From assembly GCF_001281525.1 (NCBI RefSeq), contig NZ_LGCI01000005.1:752554-816553 (forward strand): a stretch of DNA of 64,000 nt, written 5' to 3'. The DNA is from Lysinibacillus macroides (GTDB lineage Bacteria > Bacillota > Bacilli > Bacillales_A > Planococcaceae). The translations under genes were made by a program, and so were the position numbers. Below are positions 17,966-26,892 of this stretch, in pieces. Each line of letters begins with the position of its first letter. The first letter of the stretch is position 1. The notes under the pieces are model-generated. The model was not told the DNA's origin, searched no databases, and saw only the letters and a program-made list of their open reading frames with translations.

Positions 17966-18559
17966 ATGATAGAGATGACAACAGCTATTCGAACATTTAA
18001 AAGAGCATGTACAGATGAAACCCAAATTCATAAATTTTTAAGAGAGGCACAAACTGCTTTTCTGGGGCTAGTGGACCATAGTGTACCCTATGTAATACCT
18101 TTAAATTATGTGGTGAAAGATGGAATTTTTTATTTCCATGGTGCCAATGACGGAAGAAAAATAAACATCATGACTGCCAATCCAAATGCTTGTATAACAA
18201 TATGCGAAAATTATGGAACAATGGTAGACCCCATTCCTGCGAACACAGATACAGCTTATATGAGTGTCATTGCAAATGGTGTGGTGGAAATTGTGAGGGA
18301 TTTAGACGAAGCAACTGTGGCTATGCAGGCTATGCTTGATAAATATGTACCAGGTTATTATCAGGCACCTTTATCGAAAACACATATTGATAAATATCAA
18401 TCATCGCTAGGCAGTAAAACACTTGTATTTAAAATTAAACCTACTACTATGACGGTTAAAGAGCATAAGCTAAATGAACAAATGCAATATTATCGTGGCA
18501 GAGTTGTTACACAGGATATAAACCGAAAATCGAATGAGGAGCCAATTAAAACTACTTAG
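17966..18559 (+). CDS. Pyridoxamine 5'-phosphate oxidase-fold flavoprotein, NimA-like
   Basis: 197-aa split-barrel flavoprotein. It shows the family's PYVIPLNYVVKDGIFYFHGA, the GRKINIMTANPNACITI segment and a C-terminal LVFKIKPTTMTVKEHK. Members such as NimA bind FMN or heme and some reduce nitroimidazoles; the substrate here is unknown. The start is ambiguous: ATG 17966 sits only two bases after AGGAGG, while in-frame ATG 17975 has normal spacing. A strong terminator follows. Confidence 0.8.
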   Translation: MIEMTTAIRTFKRACTDETQIHKFLREAQTAFLGLVDHSVPYVIPLNYVVKDGIFYFHGANDGRKINIMTANPNACITICENYGTMVDPIPANTDTAYMSVIANGVVEIVRDLDEATVAMQAMLDKYVPGYYQAPLSKTHIDKYQSSLGSKTLVFKIKPTTMTVKEHKLNEQMQYYRGRVVTQDINRKSNEEPIKTT

Positions 18560-18653
18560 GTCCAATAGATGGTGTTGGTATATATCTTCCTCTAAAAGGA
18601 CATGAAATGAATAAAATGGATAGATGGAATTTATGAGTTTTGTTTAGAGAACC

Positions 18654-18700
18654 AAAAGGAGAGTTGGAACTAGTTAGTATCCGATTCTTCTTTTTATTTT
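18654..18700 (+). terminator. Terminator after the NimA-like gene
   Basis: A 15-bp stem with three wobbles (AAAAGGAGAGTTGGA against TCCGATTCTTCTTTT) followed by TATTTT, about 95 bases after the stop. Confidence 0.65.
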
Positions 18701-18814
18701 AAAGAGATAGCGTTAAAAAAGGCTACACATATTGATAGATATAGCCATAACTAAGTGCTATAATGCCTCTGAAAATCATTGGAAATTTCGTGTTTATAAA
18801 GAGGGGGCATTTAG

Positions 18815-19501
18815 TTGAATATTTTAGTTGTTGATGATGAACAGGAAATTGCAGATTTAATTGAGCTTTATTTAAAAAATGAAAATTATCATGTATTTAA
18901 GTATTATACAGCTCAAGAGGCTTTGGTCTGTATGGAGCGGGAAAAATTGGATTTAGCTATTCTGGATATCATGATGCCAGATATTGATGGCTTTACAATT
19001 TTACAGAAAATCCGAGAAGCATTTAATTTTCCAGTGATTATGCTTACGGCTAAGGAAGAAGAAATTGATAAAATAACTGGATTTTCTCTAGGAGCGGATG
19101 ATTATATTACAAAGCCTTTTCGTCCATTAGAACTGGTTGCACGCGTAAAGGCACAATTACGAAGATTTACCCTGTACAACCAAGGCTCAAAGCAAAATGA
19201 GGCTATTATTGATTTTGCTGGTTTGATTATCAACAAGGATACACGACAGGTTTTACTAAATGAAAGACCATTATCGCTTACACCTACAGAATTCTCTATT
19301 CTATGGTATTTAAGCTCAAACAGAGGTAAGGTCATTAGTGCCGAGGAATTATTTCGAGAGGTTTGGGGAGAAAAGTATTACAACAGCAATAACACCGTAA
19401 TGGTGCATATTAGGCATTTACGAGAAAAAATGAACGATTCTGTGGACAATCCAAAGTTTATTAAGACGGTTTGGGGAGTGGGGTATACCATTGATAAATG
19501 A
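18815..19501 (+). CDS. VanR-like OmpR-family response regulator
   Basis: 228-aa receiver plus winged-helix regulator. The phospho-acceptor is D51 (LAILDIMMP), with D7/D8 and T78/K100 completing the switch site. The C-terminal DNA-binding domain includes SLTPTEFSILWYL and VMVHIRHLREKMNDSVDNPK. Both halves are strikingly close to enterococcal VanR (ADDYITKPFRPLELVARVKA; FIKTVWGVGYTIDK). It starts at TTG behind GAGGGGG, overlaps the kinase gene by 11 bases, and has TATAAT at 18759-18764. No vanHAX genes accompany it here; the likely target is the downstream carboxypeptidase. Confidence 0.9.
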   Translation: MNILVVDDEQEIADLIELYLKNENYHVFKYYTAQEALVCMEREKLDLAILDIMMPDIDGFTILQKIREAFNFPVIMLTAKEEEIDKITGFSLGADDYITKPFRPLELVARVKAQLRRFTLYNQGSKQNEAIIDFAGLIINKDTRQVLLNERPLSLTPTEFSILWYLSSNRGKVISAEELFREVWGEKYYNSNNTVMVHIRHLREKMNDSVDNPKFIKTVWGVGYTIDK

Positions 19502-20618
19502 GTTTGGAAGACTGAAGAGAAAAATGATTTTACAAATTATTGTTATTCTTGTGATTGCCCTGATAGTCGGTTATTTCATTAACTTCGTATTTATTGACGG
19601 TATCTTGCAGGCTCCTTTTGCGGACGTCTTTATGGCTTTTTGTGAAAATATTTTACAATTAGATTATTATGCAGCACGAAACGCGTATAATGTGCTATTT
19701 CAACAAAATAAACCATTTTGGCTAGCGATAGGATTTATACTATTACTGCTAATTATTTTTTATATTGCATTGTCCCGTTTTACTCGTTACTTTCATCAAA
19801 TTAGTACAGGTATTACAATGCTTGCAGATGAGTCAGAAAAGGAAATACATCTACCTGCTGAACTTGATTTTTTAGAGAAGAAATTAAATGATGTGAAAAA
19901 TAAATTAGAAAAACGTGCAAAGGATGCTCAAGAGGCAGAGCAACGAAAGAATGATCTTGTTGTCTATTTAGCGCATGATATTAAAACACCGTTAACGTCC
20001 ATTATTGGCTATCTAAGCCTGTTAGATGAAGCAAAGGATATGCCTGTGGAGCAAAAGGAAAAATATGTAGCGGTTACGTTAGAAAAATCAAATAGGCTAG
20101 AACAATTAATCAATGAGTTTTTTGAAATCACCAGATTTAATTTACAATCCATTATTTTAGAGAAGGATCTTATCCCACTCAACTATATGTTAATGCAGGT
20201 AGCAGATGAATTTTACCCATTATTAGCACCAAAAGGTCAAAAAGCTATCGTTAAAATAGATGAAGACATCACTATTTATGCGGATGGCAATAAATTAGCG
20301 AGGGTCTTTAATAATATTTTAAAAAATGCAATTGCTTATAGCCACCCAAATAGTACAATTGAAATTAGTGCTAATAACGAAAATAATCAGACATGGATTT
20401 CTTTTATAAATACAGGAAAGACCATTCCTCCTGAAAAATTAAAGATGATATTTGAAAAGTTTTATCGTTTAGATCTTGCGAGGTCCTCACAAACTGGTGG
20501 TGCGGGACTTGGCTTAGCCATTTCGAATGAAATTGTACAAGCCCATGGAGGGACGATTACGGCTACCTCTAGCGATGAAAAAACAGTATTTACTGTTAAA
20601 CTGCCAAACAATTCTTAA
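19491..20618 (+). CDS. VanS-like sensor histidine kinase
   Basis: 375-aa membrane kinase. Two membrane helices (about residues 12-36 and 76-94) flank an extracytoplasmic loop of about 40 residues, followed by a HAMP-like linker. The phospho-accepting histidine is H162 in LAHDIKTPLTSIIGYL. The ATP-binding domain shows NILKNAIAYS, FEKFYRLD and GGAGLGLAISNEIV. The sequence order follows VanS; such kinases sense cell-wall stress or glycopeptides. It is translationally coupled to the regulator by the 11-base overlap. The gene ends in a palindromic operator-like site. Confidence 0.88.
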   Translation: MINEFGRLKRKMILQIIVILVIALIVGYFINFVFIDGILQAPFADVFMAFCENILQLDYYAARNAYNVLFQQNKPFWLAIGFILLLLIIFYIALSRFTRYFHQISTGITMLADESEKEIHLPAELDFLEKKLNDVKNKLEKRAKDAQEAEQRKNDLVVYLAHDIKTPLTSIIGYLSLLDEAKDMPVEQKEKYVAVTLEKSNRLEQLINEFFEITRFNLQSIILEKDLIPLNYMLMQVADEFYPLLAPKGQKAIVKIDEDITIYADGNKLARVFNNILKNAIAYSHPNSTIEISANNENNQTWISFINTGKTIPPEKLKMIFEKFYRLDLARSSQTGGAGLGLAISNEIVQAHGGTITATSSDEKTVFTVKLPNNS

Positions 20619-20632
20619 GAAATCTTAAGAAT
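20611..20632. promoter_or_regulatory. Palindromic/tandem CTTAAGA site upstream of the carboxypeptidase
   Basis: ATTCTTAAG and CTTAAGAAT separated by AAAT. The same bases form a direct repeat of TCTTAAGAA with a 10-bp step, the geometry used by OmpR-family regulators, about 60 bp upstream of a TATAAG -10 (20678-20683). It could bind the VanR-like regulator, or form a short hairpin. Confidence 0.4.
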
Positions 20633-20706
20633 TCACTAATAGTTAATTAAAAATAAGCTCCTTTTTTTATGGTTGAATATAAGCATAAAGAGAAGGAGTT
20701 GTTTTT

Positions 20707-21633
20707 ATGTTCACTAAAAAAGGTATTTTTAGTATATCGTTTATCATAATTATGTTATTCGTTTATGTTATGGTTTCAAAAGAAACGCCCATATCATTTG
20801 TTGACTCGTCAAAAGTAGATGTACTTGCAACGAGTGAAGATATGCTTGATGTCGATTTATACAGCTCGAATGCAATTTTAGTTAATTTAGATAACAATCA
20901 GGTTTTATTGGATAAAAATAGCGAGGAGAGAATTTATCCTGCATCTTTGACAAAAATGATGACCGTTTTAGTTGCTATTGAACACATTCAAAATTTACAA
21001 CAAGAAGTTGTGTTACCCAAAAATATATTTCACGATTTATATGAAAAAAATGCTTCAATGGCAGGTTTTCTCCCTAATGAGCAGCTTACAGTAGAGGATT
21101 TATTGTATGGTTCCATGTTGCCATCAGGTGCAGAGGCATCTATCGGCTTAGCTGAATATATTACAGGCTCAGAGGAAGAGTTTGTCAAACTTATGAATAA
21201 CAAGGCTCAACAGCTTGGCATGATAAATACGCATTTTATGAATACAACGGGTCTGCATCACCCAGAACATTATACAACGGTACAGGATATTGCTTTGCTT
21301 CTACAGTATGCATTAACAAATAGTGAATTTCGTCAGATTTATACTGCGGAAAGATACTCGATAAAGCAAACAAATCGTCATCCAGAAGGCATGACATTTA
21401 TCAATCGAATGTTTCAACATATGACTTCAGGCGAGTTGTCAGCAGGGGAAATCTTAGGTGGTAAAACGGGTTATACAGAGGAGGCTGGATTATGCTTAGC
21501 GAGTTTAGCTACAGTCAATGGACAAGAATATATCCTCGTAACAGTAGGAGCCAAAGGAGATCCTCGAACGGAACAATATAATATAACAGATGCATTTTCA
21601 GTATATCGTCAATTATCAAGCGGAAATATATGA
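20707..21633 (+). CDS. Peptidase S11 D-alanyl-D-alanine carboxypeptidase
   Basis: 308-aa low-molecular-weight penicillin-binding protein. An N-terminal hydrophobic segment (about residues 7-23) acts as signal or anchor. The serine-enzyme motifs are S80-x-x-K83 (PASLTKMM), S140-G-A (instead of SGN) and K253-T-G (GGKTGYT). It removes the terminal D-Ala from peptidoglycan stems outside the membrane. The C-terminal PBP5_C beta domain and amphipathic anchor of DacA are missing. It lies 88 bp after the VanRS-like pair and so may act like VanY, trimming D-Ala-D-Ala targets. GAGAAGGAG precedes the ATG. Confidence 0.88.
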   Translation: MFTKKGIFSISFIIIMLFVYVMVSKETPISFVDSSKVDVLATSEDMLDVDLYSSNAILVNLDNNQVLLDKNSEERIYPASLTKMMTVLVAIEHIQNLQQEVVLPKNIFHDLYEKNASMAGFLPNEQLTVEDLLYGSMLPSGAEASIGLAEYITGSEEEFVKLMNNKAQQLGMINTHFMNTTGLHHPEHYTTVQDIALLLQYALTNSEFRQIYTAERYSIKQTNRHPEGMTFINRMFQHMTSGELSAGEILGGKTGYTEEAGLCLASLATVNGQEYILVTVGAKGDPRTEQYNITDAFSVYRQLSSGNI

Positions 21634-21639
21634 AAGGTG

Positions 21640-21795
21640 TTGCGTAGCCGTCTGTAAATAAAGTGAATCTTCAATCAGTGGAGTTTTCCTCCAGCTTCCA
21701 CTGATGGGTGATAGAGAAGCAGAGGCTAAGAACCTCGCATCCTGTGAAAATGCTTGTGCGACCAACATCGTGTTGACCTTGACCTTTGTTTTTAC
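21640..21795 (+). repeat. Copy of a dispersed intergenic repeat
   Basis: The segment CTAAGAACCTCGCATCCTGT...ACCAACATCGTGTTGACC aligns with 30276-30330 (CTAAGAACGCCACGTCC...ACTAACATCATGTTAGCC). The rest of the gap to 21980 shows no supported gene; a minus-strand open frame here follows the repeat and is not convincing. Confidence 0.5.
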
Positions 21796-21982
21796 AGCGT
21801 GTCGCCATCGCACAAAAATGCTTATGAATACGGGATAAATTTTAACCAGAGCTTGGGCAAAATTATTTATTATTGAAATCGTCTTTCTAAATGAAGCATT
21901 TAATTTAGACAAAGCTCTTTTTACTACTGGAAAACAGAAACAGCACATAAATTGTTCCTGCCGTATGTAAATATTTCACATT

Positions 21983-22009
21983 CTCATTATCGTTAGCAAC
22001 GATAATGAG
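21983..22009. promoter_or_regulatory. Perfect 12-bp palindrome upstream of the Fur box
   Basis: CTCATTATCGTT, three bases, AACGATAATGAG. It could be a second operator or a hairpin; it lies about 50 bp upstream of the Fur box. Confidence 0.45.
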
Positions 22010-22061
22010 TCAAATAGAGGCAAAGTATTTGATTGCAATCTTAGAAATTAATGCTTATCAT

Positions 22062-22080
22062 GAAAATGATAATCATTTTC
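22062..22080. promoter_or_regulatory. Fur box
   Basis: GAAAATGATAATCATTTTC is a perfect 9-1-9 inverted repeat with the TGATAATNATTATCA core pattern of Bacillus Fur sites (TGATAATCA centre). It lies 21 bp before the TTG start of the flavin monooxygenase and would cover the promoter. Confidence 0.8.
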
Positions 22081-22101
22081 AATTGATAAGGAGAGAGTAA
22101 T

Positions 22102-23388
22102 TTGCCGAATAAAAGACAACTTATAATTGGTATACATCTAGCTGTACACGGTGAACAGGACAAAAAAGGTGCAATGATTGAGGAGCAAATTGCATTTGCA
22201 AAGCGTGCTGAGGCAGCCAAATTAGATTTTGTATTTAAGGCTGATTATTTAATAGCGCATCCAGAGTTAATAGCTAAAACAAAAGGAACAGTTGGACTAG
22301 ACCCTAACTTTTTGCTAGCGCTCGTAGCAAGAGAAACGCAGCAAATCGGTTTAGTAACAACTATTTCCACAACATTTACGCCACCTTATCTTATTGCCCG
22401 CCAATTACAATCCTTAAATTGGATTAGTAACGGACGAGTAGGATGGAATGTAGTGACCTCCATTGATGGGGCATATAATTTTAGCAATGCCCCTATGCCA
22501 TCATCAGAGGAGCGTTATGCTAAAGCGGCTGAATGTACAAACGTTGTTCAGCAGCTATGGCATAGTCACCCTAGTGAAATATTAGAAGCTAACGGAGATT
22601 TAGAAAAAATTAAAGACCTTGTAAAGCCTATTGATTATAATGGTGAGTTTTTCCACATTCAAGGTCCTTTAAATATACCTATGCATCCAGCGGGAGATAT
22701 ACCGTTATTTCAGGCAGGTGCATCTGAGGTAGGACGTCAATTTGCGGCAACTGTATCGAATGCGATTTTTGCTGCAACACCAACTATGGATGTTGGCATT
22801 GAAATGCGTAATGATTTGCGAAAGCGTGCTGTTGAGGCTGGTCGTTCGGCAGATGATATTCGCTTATTGCCAGGTCTCTATTTCTTTATAGGTGATACAT
22901 ATGAGGAGGCATTGGAAATGCATCAGCAGGCACATGCCCATTTAACGCTTGAGCGTCGCTATGCTGCATTAGTATCCGTTATTGGACTGGATGTTCGCCA
23001 TTTGGCACTTCAGGATCGTGTAACAGTGGACCTGTTGCCTCCAGAAGATCAAAAGGTTCGGAGTAAAACCCATGCCCATCTTGTACGGCGTTATATTACG
23101 GAGAATGAGCCGACTGTTGAGGAATTACTTGGACGACCAGAGGTAATTGGCTCAGCCCATCTTGTAGCTATTGGTACGCCACAGGATATTGTCCAGCAAA
23201 TCATTACGTTTTATGACAAGGGTGCATTCGATGGCTTTATTGCTGTGCCAGGTGGTCCAGCGAAATCTTTAGATTTATTCTTTAGCGATGTGATACCTAT
23301 GCTCGTTGAACGTGGGTTATTCCGAGCAGACTATGAAGGGAGCACCTTACGCTCACATCTAGGCTTAGATGTGTTACTATCTAATTAA
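22102..23388 (+). CDS. NtaA/SnaA/DszA-type flavin-dependent monooxygenase
   Basis: 428-aa bacterial-luciferase-like (LLM) enzyme of the NtaA/SnaA/SoxA branch. Family stretches are RQLQSLNWISNGRVGWNVVTS, the YNGEFFHIQGPL segment, PLFQAGASEVGRQFAA and a C-terminal FDGFIAVPGGP. These enzymes use reduced FMN from a partner reductase to oxidise chelators, sulfur compounds or xenobiotics. The TTG start follows AAGGAGAGAG. The Fur box overlapping the promoter implies induction on iron starvation, so iron chelate turnover is possible; the substrate is not known. No reductase gene is adjacent. Confidence 0.85.
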   Translation: MPNKRQLIIGIHLAVHGEQDKKGAMIEEQIAFAKRAEAAKLDFVFKADYLIAHPELIAKTKGTVGLDPNFLLALVARETQQIGLVTTISTTFTPPYLIARQLQSLNWISNGRVGWNVVTSIDGAYNFSNAPMPSSEERYAKAAECTNVVQQLWHSHPSEILEANGDLEKIKDLVKPIDYNGEFFHIQGPLNIPMHPAGDIPLFQAGASEVGRQFAATVSNAIFAATPTMDVGIEMRNDLRKRAVEAGRSADDIRLLPGLYFFIGDTYEEALEMHQQAHAHLTLERRYAALVSVIGLDVRHLALQDRVTVDLLPPEDQKVRSKTHAHLVRRYITENEPTVEELLGRPEVIGSAHLVAIGTPQDIVQQIITFYDKGAFDGFIAVPGGPAKSLDLFFSDVIPMLVERGLFRADYEGSTLRSHLGLDVLLSN

Positions 23389-23397
23389 AGCTACACA

Positions 23398-23442
23398 TAA
23401 AAGGGGCCAAGGTGTTGCGAATCAACATGCTTTGCCCTTTTC
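23398..23442. terminator. Bidirectional terminator between convergent genes
   Basis: Stem of AAAAGGGGCCAAGGTGTTG against CAACATGCTTTGCCCTTTT with two mismatches. It serves the monooxygenase (+) and the permease operon (-). Confidence 0.75.
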
Positions 23443-23449
23443 ATGCTTG

Positions 23450-24370
23450 CTAAAAGCTCATTCGAATATTAATTGGGTAGAGGTAGGGTGATTCAGGTTG
23501 TTCGATTGTTACCCAATTATCAATTTGAATAACAGGTAAGATAGTCCCATCATAAGTTGTTTGCCCAATTGTGCCTACAATCTCAATCCATGTATCCTCC
23601 TTAAGCGTAGGGGCTTCTACAAATTCGCTTAAAAAGCCTACAATGCTTGCATCTGCCACACAATGGGTAATCAGAAATCGTGAAATAACAAGCTGATTTT
23701 GACTAAAATCCTCCTCTTTTAAAACAAAGCCCTTTAGCTGTATTTGCTTGCCTAGATAGTTTGCTAAATTGTGATTAATCTCCTCATAATAAATCGTATA
23801 ATCCTCATCTGTCATTTTTAGCATTGTTTGCTGTGAAAGCTGCTGTTTTAATCGGTCATATTGTTTTTTAGTCATCTCCTGCTTTTCTTCCATTAATCGA
23901 GGGTCAGGCTCATGCTCATCATAGATATTTTCATCAATGGTTTCGTTTGAAGTGAGATAATCCTCTATTTTTGAATTTTGACTTTGTTGAGCAAGAATAA
24001 AAGAAGCACCTTTTTTATCAGCAATTGCAGCATCTAAAATTTTAGCAGGCACAAAGAAGCCCGTTATAATAGGGGTTATAACAATAAAATACGATAGCAT
24101 TTTTTTTCGTGTAAAAGGTGATTGTCCATGGTCATGCTGTGAACAGCAAGCTTGTCCATGATGATGGCAATGCTGAGTAGTCTTGGACACGACTCTTGTT
24201 AATTGTACAAGAAATAACATAAAAAATAGAATAGCGGCTGTTTTACTTAGGTTATCGTATTTCGGATTAATATATTTTGTTAGTTCCCCCGTCCAATGCA
24301 GGTTTGCAATCATAGCAGAAAAAGCAAGTAAAATAACAGCTCTCACTGCTTGCTGAATGTGAAATTTCAT
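23450..24370 (-). CDS. TIGR03943/DUF1980 permease-associated protein (YcgQ type)
   Basis: 306-aa protein with two N-terminal membrane helices (about 10-27 and 43-60), then a cytosolic or surface His/Cys-rich loop HCHHHGQACCSQHDHG near residue 87, a third helix (about 112-130), and a soluble C-terminal domain with GKQIQLKGFVLKEEDF and RFLITHCVADASIVGF. The family always accompanies the COG0701 permease encoded just upstream (11 bp apart). The loop is a good metal-binding candidate. Together with the Zur box upstream this points to zinc or a related metal, but the cargo is not established. Confidence 0.8.
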   Translation of the reverse strand: MKFHIQQAVRAVILLAFSAMIANLHWTGELTKYINPKYDNLSKTAAILFFMLFLVQLTRVVSKTTQHCHHHGQACCSQHDHGQSPFTRKKMLSYFIVITPIITGFFVPAKILDAAIADKKGASFILAQQSQNSKIEDYLTSNETIDENIYDEHEPDPRLMEEKQEMTKKQYDRLKQQLSQQTMLKMTDEDYTIYYEEINHNLANYLGKQIQLKGFVLKEEDFSQNQLVISRFLITHCVADASIVGFLSEFVEAPTLKEDTWIEIVGTIGQTTYDGTILPVIQIDNWVTIEQPESPYLYPINIRMSF

Positions 24371-24381
24371 GAATTTCCTCC

Positions 24382-25374
24382 TTACAAATACGGTGAAAGA
24401 ATAAATAAACTAACATAAACTACTATAGCGACGAAGGCAACTAACCATAAAACAAATTTTAGGCGAAATACACTTATCAGCATAATGGTATTTTTTAAAT
24501 CAATCATTGGGCCAAAAATTAAAAATGCAAGGATTGAATGGGTAGAGAACAGAGAACTAAAGGAAGCACCGATAAAAGCATCCGCTTCTGAACAAAGTGA
24601 AAGAATAAAAGCTAAGCCCATCATTACTAAGATAGAGGAGGATACGCCATCACCTATTTCTACAAGTGCTTTGGTTGATACATATGTTTGGACAAAGGCT
24701 GCTAAAAATGCGCCAATAATTAAATATTTTCCTACATCAAAAAATTCATCAACGGCATGCTTACATGTATTGATTAATTTTGTTATAAACGATGTTTGCT
24801 TATCATCCTTTGCTACTGGCTGGAGTGCTACAGAATTTTTAAATTGTGAACCTTTAAAAAATAAGCTAACGAGCAAAGCAACTACAATAGCTATTACAAA
24901 ACCTATTAACATTCGAAGACTAGCGATTTTTAAATTATTGCCAAATGCCATATAGGTTGAGAGAATAACAATTGGATTGATCAAAGGACCTGTGAGCATA
25001 AAGCCAATAGCTGCATGTATCGGTACTCCTTTGGCAATTAATCTTCTAACAATTGGCACAATCCCACATTCACAGGCCGGAAATAAAGCGCCTACAAAGC
25101 AACTCATCACAACAGCCAACAATGTATTTTTAGGAATCCACCTTTCAATATGCTCCTCCGTGATAAAAATCTGAATAAAACCTGCAATTAGAATGCCAAT
25201 TAATACAAAAGGCAATGCCTCAATTAAAATACTTAAAAATATCGTATGAAGGCTGAGCAAAGAGGAGCTAAAGCTTTTTAGCTCTGAGAAGTTCATTAAC
25301 AGTACTGGAAGAAGACTTATGATGAATATGAAAGCTAACCAAAAATTTAGCTTAGGCAATTGAAGACGATCCAC
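24382..25374 (-). CDS. COG0701 (UPF0718) permease, YcgR type
   Basis: 330-aa membrane protein with about eight helices. The family motif FPACECGIVPIVRRL follows helix 3, and LTGPLINPIVI after it; the second repeat contains SEADAFIGASF and FGPMIDLKN. These permeases are linked to metal or metalloid transport and to redox-active proteins. It is first in a two-gene operon; the start at ATG 25374 follows GGAGGTACATG. A Zur-box-like site lies 24-38 bp upstream. Confidence 0.85.
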   Translation of the reverse strand: MDRLQLPKLNFWLAFIFIISLLPVLLMNFSELKSFSSSLLSLHTIFLSILIEALPFVLIGILIAGFIQIFITEEHIERWIPKNTLLAVVMSCFVGALFPACECGIVPIVRRLIAKGVPIHAAIGFMLTGPLINPIVILSTYMAFGNNLKIASLRMLIGFVIAIVVALLVSLFFKGSQFKNSVALQPVAKDDKQTSFITKLINTCKHAVDEFFDVGKYLIIGAFLAAFVQTYVSTKALVEIGDGVSSSILVMMGLAFILSLCSEADAFIGASFSSLFSTHSILAFLIFGPMIDLKNTIMLISVFRLKFVLWLVAFVAIVVYVSLFILSPYL

Positions 25375-25397
25375 ATGTACCTCCTTGTTGTAATAAA

Positions 25398-25412
25398 GTG
25401 TAATGATTACGT
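25398..25412. promoter_or_regulatory. Zur box-like operator upstream of the permease operon
   Basis: GTGTAATGATTACGT; GTAAT-N-ATTAC arms are perfect. On the minus strand it shares ACGTAATCATTAC with the site upstream of hemB (1843-1857). Confidence 0.75.
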
Positions 25413-25488
25413 TTTAATATAGGTTATGTAAGAGGACATGCAGGTATTACTCCTGATTACTATTTTTATCGATGAATGCTCAATAAAT

Positions 25489-25534
25489 AAAGAGAAAGTG
25501 GAGTAGGAGTAGTGCTACTTTTCACTTTCTCTTT
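25489..25534 (-). terminator. Terminator after the AraC-type regulator gene
   Basis: Perfect 12-bp stem AAAGAGAAAGTG / CACTTTCTCTTT with a 22-base loop, ten bases past the regulator stop. Confidence 0.7.
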
Positions 25535-25543
25535 GTTTCATCA

Positions 25544-26754
25544 TCATTGATGCAAATGCTTATTTCTAAATTGCTTGGGCGTGATACCTGTAATTTTTTT
25601 AAAAACTTTAATGAAATAGCTCTGGTCTGTGAAATTAAGGAGGGAGCCGATGTCTAAGATTGGGTAGTTTGTGAATGTTAATAGCTTTTTTGCTTCGTCA
25701 ATCCGTTGTTGTTGGATGTATTCACTAAATGAAATACCTACTTCCTTTTTAAATAAGGAGGAAAGATAATTTGGACTTAAATGACAAATATCAGAAAGTT
25801 GCTCCAATGTTATGTCACTATATATATGATTTTCGATAAAATGTATACATGTGGTGGTGGTTGCTGAGTATTTTACTTTATTCGCATGTGAAACGCGGTT
25901 CGTATAGTCGTAAATAGCCTCCTCCATTAAGGATAGGATGTCGTTTAAGCTGCTTTGTTCCTCAAGCTTTTGTATGTAAAAATCACTTAATGTAAAGGCA
26001 GTTTCTTCGTTTAAGCCTCCTTCAATCGCAGCGCGACAAATAAGCGCTATTCCTGTTATCATTAGATTTTGTAGACTTCTTAGCTTGTTTCGTTTGGAAA
26101 GCACACCCAGTTCTGCTTCTCCAACAATTGAGTAGTTCAATACTTCATTTAATTTTTCCTTATGTCCATTTTTGACATAGTCTAACAATATTTTTTCATA
26201 GTAGAGGTTTGTGTGAACAATATCATTTTTTCTAGCATAGGAAAGCTCAAGGGTTGTATTTTCTTCATGACGAATAATGGGTTTTAATGTTTGATTGCTT
26301 TGCATCACCAAGGTTTTCGTTAATTTTTCTGATAGATCAAATAGTAAACGAATAAACTAATCGCTATAAATTGTTGATAATGATGGGTAGGAACAGATTG
26401 GTTGTCACAATCGAAATTTTGCTTGACTATGTGATGATTGGCAGGGGTAAGAGAAGGACCTACTAGAAGCGCTCCTAAATAATGATTATCTTTGTTTAAA
26501 TTGATAAAGAAAAAGTGAAAATCCTCTATTGAGATAAAAATCGGATAGTCCTTGGAAGCAGTATCATAAGGATATGTTGTTAGCTGCTCCATTAAGGAAG
26601 TATAATTTAGATTCTTTTGCAAGGCCTTCGATGTATACTCAAAGATTATTTCGCCCTGCGGATCGATATATGACACAGAAAGTTGATGTGTTTCATAAAT
26701 TAATTGACCTATGTATTGAAAATCCAGTGAAGAGATTTCCACTTTTTTACACAT
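25544..26754 (-). pseudogene. AraC-family regulator split by a frameshift
   Basis: The upstream part (26320-26754, 144 aa) is a sensor-like domain (DFQYIGQLIYETHQLSVSYI, then ALLVGPSLTP) ending IYQKN. The downstream part (25544-26311) contains LLFDLSEKLTKTLVMQSN-type continuity and a complete AraC/XylS helix-turn-helix pair at the C-terminus (ITLEQLSDICHLSPNYLSSL, then QSYFIKVFKKITGITPKQFR). The two halves are in different frames; adding one A to the five-A run of the minus strand (26324-26328) joins them into one protein of about 403 aa. It may be a pseudogene, a sequencing error or a slippery site. It is divergent from the SDR gene. Confidence 0.7.
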
Positions 26755-26892
26755 CCGTTTTTATTGCTACTATTAACAGGAAAGCCATTACAACAATGAG
26801 AAAGTACTATTTTGTGTAGAATAATACAATAAAATAAGTAAAATTGGCAATAAAATAGATAGTGACTTCAAAATGCTAGGGAGGAATGGAAG

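Noticed and set aside
21616-21948. Minus-strand open frame of 110 codons after the carboxypeptidase gene
   Set aside because: No ribosome binding site, odd composition, and it is explained by the dispersed repeat present there.
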